Shown here piece by piece: positions 32,801 to 42,485 of a DNA stretch of 64,000 nucleotides. Each line of letters opens with the position of its first letter. Positions within the stretch are counted from its first letter, which is position 1. Position numbers and translations under genes: made by a program. Below the pieces are notes generated by a model, which made no database searches, was not told the origin of the DNA, and saw only the letters and a program-made list of their open reading frames with translations. Location of the stretch: NCBI GenBank assembly GCA_000149265.1, contig CH002001.1, forward strand, positions 10,574 to 74,573. Direction: 5' to 3'. The DNA is from Ciona savignyi (Eukaryota; Chordata; Ascidiacea; Phlebobranchia; Cionidae).

Positions 32801-34668
32801 TGTTTCCAAAGCGGAAAATGCAACAAAAACCGGCAATTTTGTTCCCAGTTCCATGTGGAATGGACTATGATGTGACCAACAATAGACAACTCCTAACTTC
32901 ACCCAATTATCCGGCAAATTATCTGAGGGAGAGAACATGTTTTTGGAACTTAACTGCCCCAGCAAGTTCAAGGATAAGTCTTACATTGGATGTGTTTAGC
33001 ACTGAAAGTTGCTGTGACATTTTGGAAGTAAGTTTTTTATACGATAATTATGAATATTTACTACCAGTTAACAGTAGGGGATAACCCGTTGCCTAAAAAT
33101 AATTCACATTATTTTAAACCACACGCGTTTATACGCAGACATAAAAAAAATAAAAACTCAATAAATATTGGAGTGTGGTCAAGATTTAAAATAATTTATG
33201 AACAATCTTTTTATCCAAATTTAATCGATTAGAAATTGGATGCAAAATTGTTCAGGGCATAACCAAAACTTTAGTGTCGGATATATCTTAAGCCATGATT
33301 CAAACGGTGTATTTCTAAATAGAAAGGATGAGGATTGTGCAGCTGTTTTTCGATATAACATGGCTAAGTTCGTTTTCAATGTTAGAAGCCTAATAAAAAA
33401 ATACATTGTTCACTTTCTTTAAAAGTATAACTTTATTATTCCAAATCAATTTTGATTTTAGGTTTCTCGTTTGGTTGACTTTCAATCAACTAATGGCGTA
33501 GCATTTCTGTACGGAAATCTCTCTCAGCGAACTTATTATTCGGAGTCCAACACATTAAGCTTAGTATTCGTGTCAGACAGCTCAACTGAATTTCCAGGGT
33601 TCCAGTTTAGCTTTACAATAGCTGCCGGAGTTGCACCGACTAATCCTCCTATAACAGGTATTTGGCATAATGTTAACACTAATCGTTGAGTAGGCAATTA
33701 CTTTTTGAACTTGTTTTTTCTTCAAGTTATTAAGTTGATATAGCTCTTCAGTCCAAGTAAACGTTGAAGATGTTAAACTAATTGTTCGTCAATTGTGTTC
33801 TCGGGCAACACTCACTTGCAGTTGCCCAGTGCGTTAATCAGAAAATCAAGTTATGAGATGCATGACTATACTTATAATGTTTTGTTTAATTTCTACAACC
33901 ATCATTAATATAATATGAAAATAGTAAAATTCTCTGGTGTGGAACATACGGCGGAGTTGAAAATAATGAAGAGACACATTACAGTACAGATCCTGGTCAA
34001 TAACCGGGCATTACTAACCCAAATATATTTGATATTTTATCACATTCTTAGTGTGAGCTGTAGCGTTGGTATATAAGATACAGTATTGCTTATCCTATCT
34101 TTCATAGGGAATGTACTACAGAAGTCGGCAACCCCGGGAGTGCTTATTTTAATGGCATGCCGCGTGGTTTAACCCGCCACAAAATCTATACTATAAGCAT
34201 GTAGGCTACACAGTCAAACTGTCCATAATATATCGAATAGAATTAATAAAAACAATTTTTCTTTACTTCTTACTAATATTTTAAATTTGGTTGTTGATTA
34301 TGCAGCCACTACATAACAAGGTTTGGCACGCTAAGCTGTTTTATTATTATATTATTTTTAAGCTATCACACTGCATTCAAAAGGTTGCCGACCCATCGTA
34401 CAATAACATAAACAAAAACAGTAATGTATTATTACAACTAGTTATAAATCAAACTGTATTTACAATGGTACAAAAAATATTCTATCCAGTAGCAGTAATA
34501 GTTTAAACCAAGGATGATATGCAATACCCAACAAAGTTATTCTTTGTCACAGAGAGAATTATAGCCGGGCCTCAAACTACAACAAAGAGCACAGCTTCAA
34601 CTAATTATCCAATTACAGCTGCACTAATGATCACTGCTGTAGTTTCTGTATTCTATCATCTGTACTGA
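26877..34668 (+). CDS. Four-CUB protein with probable GPI anchor, gene C
   Basis: Complete 13-exon gene of about 554 residues. Exons: 26877-26958 (signal peptide, MKITSFTFSGVAIILIQVIL...), 27234-27409, 27751-27883, 28269-28313, 28627-28811, 28978-29119, 31095-31145, 31462-31640, 31954-32092, 32492-32545, 32849-33027, 33462-33657, 34565-34668. The frame is continuous across all junctions. It encodes CUB1-CUB2-CUB3 as in gene B plus a divergent fourth CUB (PCGMDYDVTNNRQLLTSPNY...). The last exon adds a Thr/Ser stretch and a hydrophobic C-terminus (PITAALMITAVVSVFYHLY, then stop). This tail fits a GPI-anchor signal, or less likely a single membrane segment. AATAAA lies at 34801. It is probably a cell-surface glycoprotein. 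The ligand and role are unknown; CUB domains generally mediate extracellular binding. Confidence 0.9.
27908..28175 (-). repeat. SINE in an intron of gene C
   Basis: The sequence 'ggctagaatattcctgaat...ccaaggggatttaacacgagcaatcgtcag' down to 'gataatctgg' replaces about 110 bp of the intron between CUB1 and the first linker that is present in gene B copies. Confidence 0.75.
29255..30210 (+). mobile_element. 335-bp-repeat element, copy C
   Basis: Starts actagaaagtgtcatccacg at 29255 and contains two repeat markers (about 29832 and 30124, spaced 292 bp). It ends near 'aacaatgtgtccctttt', where the terminal hairpin is decayed. It lies in the intron of gene C between CUB2 and the Thr/Pro linker. 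Confidence 0.7.
30433..30545 (+). repeat. Internally deleted SINE
   Basis: tRNA-like head (tctagtggttaagtgcgtcgcc, gttgcaggtgcaaaactgg) joined directly to the tail (cacggggataaacatgaatatc), about 110 bp in all. The central part is missing. Confidence 0.7.
30575..30835 (-). repeat. SINE copy
   Basis: Tail end 'gatattcatgtttatcc' at the left, head 'cgactgaaaggtgacgcactt' at the right. It lies in the same intron of gene C, close to the short copy in the opposite orientation. Confidence 0.75.
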
Positions 34669-34800
34669 GATCTATAAGTCATAATTATTGTAGCTTGTCA
34701 AGCAATTATATTATTATGCTAATTAGCGATATATTTACATATATTTTCCATTTGTTTCATTCCATCATACACAATGATGTGTTTGTGTTTTCACATGTTT

Positions 34801-34806
34801 AATAAA
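34801..34806 (+). terminator. Polyadenylation signal AATAAA of gene C
   Basis: A canonical AATAAA 133 bases after the stop codon of gene C. No competing signal was seen between the stop and this site. Confidence 0.6.
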
Positions 34807-34889
34807 GATCAGTCCATAGTTTGTCATTTGATTAGAATTGCCTTTCAAAGCAAATAATTAAATTGTACTTAAGTCTACAATCAGAATTG

Positions 34890-35295
34890 GCCTCACAAAA
34901 AGGGCTGTCACTCAAAATCCAGTCACAGGTCTTAGAATTAGTTTACTATTTAAAATTAAAGCTTCGATCTGCACCCTAAATCTACAACCCTTTTTACTTA
35001 AAAAAATGAGCCCTGTAAATCGGGAACTTTTTTCCCAGCCAACCAGGTATATATATGACACACAATCAACACCTTTATGTTACAAAGCACTGCTTCACTA
35101 TTACAAAACTTCACAGCTAAACAAGAACACCGGCGCGCAGCGTGGCATATGCTGATTCCAACCGTACAAACATTGGGGAATCATCACCATTGTTACTTAG
35201 CAAACCAGTCGTTTAAGTACCATGACTACGAGAGGGCTTCATGTCATTTCAGGTCGCGCATAGAGGTCTATTAACTGGTTATACGCCATTTAATA
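34890..35295 (+). repeat. Dispersed repeat shared with 58345-58805
   Basis: Blocks such as 'cacaatcaacacctttat', 'acaaagcactg', 'aacattggggaatca' and 'agaggtct' occur in the same order in both places. The 58-kb copy has a 101-residue open frame and this one does not keep it. The type of element is unknown. Confidence 0.6.
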
Positions 35296-35564
35296 CAGTT
35301 CCTTAACCTCTGTTTAAGATAGTTATTGCTTAGTTAAAGCGAATCTCGTTTGCAGAAAGATTAGTTAGGGCAAATCTCATGTTAGCTCAGCGGAGATTTC
35401 TTAAGTGTGGAAATTTCAGGATAAGGAATAACTTTTTAATTATGTCATCTTGTTTTTACGGTTCCCATTTGGAAAATGGAACACATACTGTTTTTTACCG
35501 ATTTCCCTTATTTTACTCAAAAACATGCTATGCATGCCGCCCCAACATTTCGATTTCAATAATA

Positions 35565-37444
35565 ACTAGAGAGTGTCAACCACGAGTTAACCATCACTAT
35601 TTGTAAAACACATGTTGTATAACCTATATTCATGCTACATGGCCCCCAACCACAAGTTGTATTTTATAGCCTATACTGAGTATGTAGTTTTGTTTCTGCA
35701 AGCATAAACGCATGGGTCCCATAGTTAACATACCAAACTCTTTTTCCATGTTTAGTTAAATAAAGAATAGGCTAAACGTCTTAAATTTACGAACATTTCA
35801 ACAAAAATGTTTTAAATTATCGCTTTTTTTTAAGCACTGTAGTGAAAGAAAGCCAAATTCCCAAAACAGTCCGATTTAGTTGTTCATTGTTTCAGGGAAT
35901 TCCTCTGGGTTTAGTAGATAAGTTTTTGTTTTTACATAAGTAAGTCATGTTATGTAACAATTCTCAAAGTTTTAATCTGATTTGTCGAATTCTTGTTGGA
36001 GATGTCGGTGCGATAGGCTATGGCATGCCTGTCACAATCACAATTCAGAAACATATCTTCGTTTTCATGGAAATTAATCTATAAGTAAATGTTTTCTTTT
36101 TTTTAATTGGAACAGAGTGTCTAATGTTTTAACATTTTACCGAATTTTAATAAAATTAGAGCAGCCGTTCAAGCGCTATGGCTACAAATCTAATTTATTA
36201 GAAAAAAACACTTTTTGGATTTTAACGTCTGAGGAGAATTCCCCAAGATTTATTACCCAAATTTTTGGTTTTTGCATATATAGACCATGCTGTCTTACAA
36301 ATGTCCAATTTTCATTGCGATTTCTTTATTCCTTTTGGTAGATGTCGAGGCGACATGGCATGCTTGTCACAATCATGATTTAAGAACATATCCTATATTT
36401 TGGGTATTTCCCTGGGTAATTTTATTATTTCTTTAAAGTGTTAAATCAGTGACTAATGCACTTACATTCCACTAAACCTGATTTAAATTGTAACAGCCGT
36501 TCACGCGCTATGCCCAAAAAAGGCTATATTTTTAGAAAAAAATCGCGTTTTGGTTTTTAAGGTCTAAGGGGAATTTCCGTAGATTCACCACCCAAAATTT
36601 TGGTTTCTGCATATCCTATATCTAGACCATGTTCTCTTACAAATGTCAAATTTTCATTGCGCTTCCATTGCTTCTGTTGGTTGATGTCGGGCGACATGGC
36701 ACGCCTGTCACAATCATGATTTGAGAATAAAATTCCATTTTTTAGGGTATTTCCCTAAGTATTTTTTTATGTTTTTTAAGTGTATAATCAGTGACTAATG
36801 CACTTACATATCACCAAATCTGATTCAAATTGTAGCATCCGTTTAAGCGCTATGGCCAAAAAAGACTATTTTTTAGGAAAAAAATACCGTTTTGGTTTTT
36901 AACACCCCACGGTAATTCCCCTGGGTTTATCACCTAAAATATTAGTTTCTGAATATCTAGACCATGTTGTCTAAAAAAATGTCAAATTTTCATTGAAATT
37001 CCATTACTTCTTCTGGTAGATGTCGGGGCGACATGATATGCCTGTTACAATTATGATTGGAGAAGAAAATCTTATTTTTTCGGGTGTTTTCCTAGGTAAA
37101 TTTTTCATTTCTTCCAAATGTTAAAGTGGCTAATGCACTTACATTCCACCAAATCTGATTGAAAGTGGAGTAGCCGTTCAAGCGCTATGCTACAAAAAGC
37201 TAAATTTTTCATAAAAAATACCGTTTTTGTTTTTAACCTCCCAGGGGAGTTCCCCTGGATTTATCACCCAAAATTTTGGTTTCTGCATATCTGGACCATG
37301 TTGTCTAACGAATGGCAAAGTTTCATTACGATTCCATTTTTTTTCTGGTAGATGTCGGGGCGACATGACATACCTGTCAAACCTTTGACGAAAAAGAAAA
37401 CGGACAAAAACAATACGTGTCCCATTTTTCCAAATGGGACCCAT
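35565..37444 (+). mobile_element. 335-bp-repeat element, copy D (five internal repeats)
   Basis: 5' end actagagagtgtcaacc at 35565; 'aaacgcatgggtccc' near 35707. Internal repeat markers (the 'agatgtcggggcgacatg' block) are at about 35998, 36342, 36682, 37018 and 37351, a period of 333-344 bp. Each repeat has 'ttcaagcgctatg', a purine run, 'accgttttggtttttaac' and 'ggggaattcccctgg'. The 3' end is the hairpin gtcccattt/aaatgggac (about 37418-37440) and ccat. No coding capacity seen. Confidence 0.8.
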
Positions 37445-37754
37445 ATTAAGCCCATCGACTCTTTTTTATACCTAAAAATAAAAGTCATTTTTCCACAAAT
37501 TTAGATTCTTTCGAGCATTCCATTTAATTTAACGCCATATTTAAAAATGAAGAAAATAATTGTTCAAGTTGTAAGGCCTCCTTTTGGTGCGACCTAATTA
37601 CAACCGAGTCCTTAATATGAGGAACAGTTTAAACGCGCTGAGTTGTACAATCCAAATCTCACTATGGTTGATGGGTGGTTTCCTTATTGACTGGACGTTA
37701 TGAGTTGAGCGGTTTTCTGTTACAATATTTTACATAAACATACACATAACAATT

Positions 37755-39135
37755 ACTAGAGAGTGTCAACCACGTGTTTAACCACCACTATTTGTAAAAC
37801 ACATGTTGTATGACATATAATTATGCTACTGTTGCAGGGTCCCATACCACATTTTGTATTATATACAATGAGTATAAAGTTTTTGTTTCTGCAAGCATAA
37901 ACGCATGGGTCCCATAGTGATCAAACCAAACTTCTTCTCTATGTGTAGGTAAAAAAAGAACAATCGTGTTATATTTACGTTTCACCACAAATGTTATAAA
38001 TTAAAGCTTTTTCTTCAAGTGTTGTATTAAAATGAAGCTAAATTACTAAAACAGCCCGATTTTGATGGGTTCGGGAAATTCCCCATGGGCTTAGTACAAA
38101 GGTTTCTGTTTTTACATATGTGGGTGGCTAACAATCCAGCATTTCACCAAATCTGATCAAAATTAGAGCAGCCTTTCAAACGCTATGGCCCGAAAAGCTA
38201 ATTTTTTAGAAAAAATAACCGTTTTGGATTTTAACCTCTCAGGGGAATTCCCCTAGATTTATCACCCACAATTTTTCTACTGAGTATTTAGACCATGTTG
38301 TCTAACAAATGACCAAGTTTTGTTACTATTCCATTATTCCTTCTGGTAGATGTCAGGGCGTCATGCCATGCCTGTCACAATCATGATTTGAGAACAAAAT
38401 CTTTTTTAGGGTATTTCCCTAGATAAGTTTTTTTTAATTGTTAAAGTAGTAGTTAATGCACTCACATTCCACCAAATCTGAATCAGATTGAAGCAGCTGT
38501 TCAAGCGCCATGCCCAAAAAAGCTACTTTTTTTTAAAAAAAAAACCGTTTTAGTGTTTAACGCCCCCGGGGAATTCCCCTGAATTTATCATCCAAAATTT
38601 TGGTTTCTGTATATCTAGACCATGTTGTCTAACAAATACCAAAGTTTAATTGCGATTCCAATTTTCCTTCCGGTAGATGTCAGGGCGACATGGCGTGCTT
38701 GTCACAATCATGATTTGAAAACAAAATGTTATTTTTTAGGGTATTTCCCTAGGTAATTTTTTTATTTCTTCTAAGGGTTAAATCAGTTACTGATGCACTT
38801 ACATTTCACCAAATCTGATTCAAATTGGAGCAGCCGTTCAAGCGCTAAGGCCTAAAAAGCTAATTTTTTCATAAAAATGACCGGTTTGGGTTTTTAACGT
38901 ACCAGGGGAATTCCCCTGGATTTATCACCCAAAATTTTGGTTTCTGCATATCTAGACCATGTTCTCTAGCGAAAGTCTAAGTTTCATTACGATTCGATTA
39001 TTCCTTCTGGAAGATGTCGGGGCGCCATGCCATGCCTGTCAAACCTTTGACGAAAAAAAAAAAAAAGAAAAAAAAAAGAAAAGAAAAAAAACGGACAAAA
39101 ACAATATGTGTCCCATTTTTCCAAATGGGACCCAT
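37755..39135 (+). mobile_element. 335-bp-repeat element, copy E (three internal repeats)
   Basis: Starts actagagagtgtcaaccacg at 37755. Repeat markers are at about 38346, 38675 and 39012. A purine run (aaaaaaagaaaaaa...) and the intact hairpin gtcccattt/aaatgggac end the element at ccat, 39135. It has fewer internal repeats than copy D only 300 bp away, showing that copy number varies. Confidence 0.8.
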
Positions 39136-40286
39136 AATAACCACGTTTATGCGTGCCTCGGTTTCACGAGCGTCGATTTACACCCGATTCGTTACGGATT
39201 AGCCCATAGTATGGGACATGGTATGGTATGATTAGCGCATAGTATGCAGCCTTGATCGTATTTTTATATCACATGGTACGGCGAGTAAGCATATTATGGT
39301 TGATCGCGATATTTTGTATAATCACCGCATGTGTGTTGATGTTGTACGGCAATACTGGGCTATGTTGCACGACTATACTGGGCGAGGTTGTGCGGCAATA
39401 CCGGTAACGGTAGCGCCTATCCCCTCTCATTTCGTGTCTAAAAACCGATTTTTGTTTCTGATTTATGATTTTTGTTTCTGGAAACAAAAATAATTTTGGG
39501 AAACATAAATTTTCCTATTTAATTTCGTTTCTACCACTAGATGATGACGGTGAGCACAAAATACGATACCTCGGAAAAATCGTTTCTGAAAACAAAATAA
39601 TCGTTTATAAAATCATTTTTTAGTTAAATTAAATATCCCGGTCTATGAAAAGACGTTAATTACTGCTTAAGAAAATGCACAATACTGAATTTGTTTTTTT
39701 CACGAGCGGTAATATAAACAAACGGGATTAATGAGTGATTTAAATTCATACAATCGATAAATATGAAAGCAACTCGCAAAAATAATAAAATATAATTTGG
39801 ATTAACATTAGAGAGAAGTGTCAGGTAAATGTCCAAAAAATAAAAACGAAACTTTTCGTTATCGCTTCTAGAAACAACATTTTCTTTCTGGAAACGAAAT
39901 TTTCTTTTCTCGGCGAAAATTTTCGTTTCTAGTAACAAAATTGTGTTTCTTAAATGAATTTAGGGTTATCATTATCCAAGTTCTAGGATTATATGATTCG
40001 TTAAGCTGACGCTAATACCACAACAATTTCGAGTGAAAGAGATTTCGTGTGCAGTTAATAAATGTAGTTGGACCTTTTATACTAAGATAATGTATTTGTT
40101 TTATAATTATATAAATAAATATAAAGATATAAACCCACAACATTAAATATAACACACTGGTTAGTACGTTTTTGGCGTTATTGGCGATATTTTTAGAGAA
40201 GAAATTCAAAGATGTAAAACACAAATCATAACACCTAACTAGAATTTAAATTAAAACAAAAAATGCTTAACCAATTATAAATACAA
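39136..40286. other. Non-coding stretch with short palindromic 'gtttctggaaac' motifs
   Basis: No gene seen. From about 39450 to 39950 the motif gtttct(a/g)gaaac and half-sites of it recur many times, each nearly its own reverse complement (for example 39473-39490, 39582-39595, 39868-39905). The bases around 39240-39420 have weak repeats of 'ttgtgcggcaatac' type. Confidence 0.45.
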
Positions 40287-40345
40287 TACTGGAGAATGTC
40301 AACCACGTTTTATTCACCACTATTTTTTAAACCCCTTTTGTATGT
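40287..40345 (+). mobile_element. 5' fragment of the 335-bp-repeat element (copy F)
   Basis: Short match to the shared 5' end (actggagaatgtcaaccacg...caccactatt). The remainder is absent or too diverged to follow. Confidence 0.5.
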
Positions 40346-41985
40346 AGCCTATAGGTACGCTATATTTTTCTGCATGCAGAAACGATCGGGTTCCCCGGCT
40401 ACCTCATCATCCTTGGTATGTCTGATGCACAGTGTATAACCTTTATTTCTGCAATCAAAAACTAAAAGGTTCCCGAGACCAATCCAAGCTGGGAAAATGG
40501 TGGATGTGTTAATATTCTTGCACTTGATGGAGTTTCCCTGGCGTGATATGGTTACAATTTTTTACTGCATGTCTAATACATTTTACCTTATTTTTATCAA
40601 GTTCAACTCATTAGTTCATATTATTATGGGGAGTTAAACCTACTAATCAATGATTTGAGCGCGGTTAAGTGATGGGGTTTCCCGGAAAATAATTCATGGT
40701 GGGTATGGGCTATTTAAATACATTTATGTTCGCCTTGCAGTTGACCAACGATTTGTAATAATGGTTTTAAAATTTTATCATATTTTTATATGTGGTAATA
40801 GTGCACAAGTTATTTATATATATTATATTTTAACGGATTTCCCATGAAACTTGCGATATGTAGTTATATTATTAGTACTCTATGTCTATGATAGTATTAA
40901 TATATAAGTATTCTATGTCTAATATATCACTTTTTTATACTTGGTGTTGACTTGGGGGAATCACCTACAGCGTATGTTGCCAACATAATGTTGGTCAGAG
41001 TAAAAAGGTAAACTAAAGAAAGTATCTTATCTGTCTATCATCTATCAAGAAAAATCCAATTTTAAACCTAAAATGTGCTGTAAAGCGATCTGTGCACTGG
41101 TTTAGCTAACTTAGGGAAGAAGTTGTGTAAATAAACCAGTGTAGTACAATAAATGTGTTTTTCAGAAAAAAACACATTGTTTCAAATGTTCAGTAAAGTA
41201 TTAAATCGATCTGCAAGATTAAAATTTCAATTGACTTTGAATCGTAAAGTACAAATCCTCACAACGTAAGTATAAATTGTAGCTGATATTACAGTATGAT
41301 TTAGCCTAGATGGCCTGACGTAAAGAATCTGTTCTACTGCTAGACTTTAACATAGTTTAAGATGTTCGGGTTTTATCCCATTAAACATAGGCGAATCAGT
41401 ACAGGGGCAAGTGTTGTGCACCAGAATTGTCTTGGTTTTGATCCCACAACACTCCCGTATGGAAAGTACGTCAATTTTCGCCGAGATCTCGAGTGTGCAC
41501 ACGCCAAATACTTAAGTGTGCAGTGTGCAAACAGCCAAGAGTGCACACTTTAAGTGTGCACAAAATCTCCTTTTTAGTACTATTTTGTAAAAATCTTAAA
41601 CAAACGTATTATTCTATTCTAAATATATTTTGTCCATCAGCTAACATATCTATCTACGTAACAAAAAACGTACTGACAGTAAATTACCTGAGGTCCAGAG
41701 TTAGGTTTACAGGTTTGTTGGAAATTATACGATGTTTATACTGATAGCTCACGAGCATGTGTGAAATTACCCAAGTGTGCAAAGACGCAGGGAATAAAAA
41801 ATCTCGGGTGTGCAGCTGCCGTACTTTCCATACCGGACAACACTTAGGCTTTGTACAGATTGCTAATGCTCTTACTCTGACCAGTTAACCACCCAGAAAA
41901 TTGGGCAGATAACTGATTATTAACTGGATATTATTAGTTTTTTTCTTCTAATATTTTTCCTTTAAGGATTTCATTAACTAGCTGC
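40346..41985. other. Gene-poor AT-rich stretch
   Basis: No supported gene. A small inverted motif gtgtgcac/agtgcacac sits at 41493-41560, and related 'gtgtgcaaag' and 'gtgtgcagct' words recur near 41774 and 41810. Confidence 0.4.
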
Positions 41986-42160
41986 TTGTTTGGGACCCTT
42001 TATTTTGTACAGGTCTGCTTGGTCCGCAAGGTCAGCTAGTTTTAGTACCCTGCCCTAAACACTTATCTCAACCTCAGAACTAACCCTAACTCCAACCCCA
42101 TGTTTAAAACAAACTCTAGCGGACCTAGCGGACCTGTACAAAATAGAGGGACCGGCTTGT
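41986..42160. mobile_element. Small inverted-repeat element (MITE-like)
   Basis: The left end gggaccctttattttgtac...ggtccgc (from about 41991) is the imperfect reverse complement of the right end gcggacctgtacaaaatagaggga (to about 42152). The interior of roughly 100 bp has 'ccctaaac' and 'ctaaccctaactcc'. The arms are about 35 bp. No target duplication could be fixed and there is no coding capacity. Confidence 0.6.
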
Positions 42161-42454
42161 TTCAATAAAAATTACTTCACCTGTAATTCAACATATAAAA
42201 TGAACATGATGTTGTCTAAAATAAATACCAGATCAATTAAAGTCTCATAATGTATCATATATTCCAGTAGCATCTGTGGGCACTACAGGTAGAACCCAAA
42301 TGGTTAGTAATGACAATGGCGGAAAAAGATCTTGCCACAATAGCGGAAAAATGGGAAAAGAACATAGGTGGTTAGGAGACACAAACCTTAAGTGCGCATG
42401 ATTAAATCATACATTCTTCTGGATTCTTTATTTTACTAACCGGGATATCTGAAT

Positions 42455-42478
42455 AAGAACAACAATAATTTTTTACAG
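42455..42478 (+). promoter_or_regulatory. Splice acceptor just before the BPHL start; possible SL trans-splice site
   Basis: A T-rich tract ending in tttttacag at 42478 lies only 7 bases before the ATG at 42486, and I see no upstream coding exon. In Ciona a large fraction of mRNAs receive a spliced leader at such unpaired acceptors, so this could be one. A non-coding 5' exon further upstream would explain it equally well. Confidence 0.5.
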
Positions 42479-42485
42479 CCCCAAA

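Noticed and set aside
36000..39060. CRISPR-like array
   Set aside because: The repeats are about 335 bp, diverged, without unique spacers of constant size, and in a eukaryotic genome.
35565..39135. Firm assignment of the 335-bp-repeat element to Helitrons
   Set aside because: Hairpin and internal tandem repeats fit, but no CTRR terminus and no AT insertion site could be seen.
39014..39231. Lysine-rich open frames
   Set aside because: They come from the purine run near the end of element copy E.
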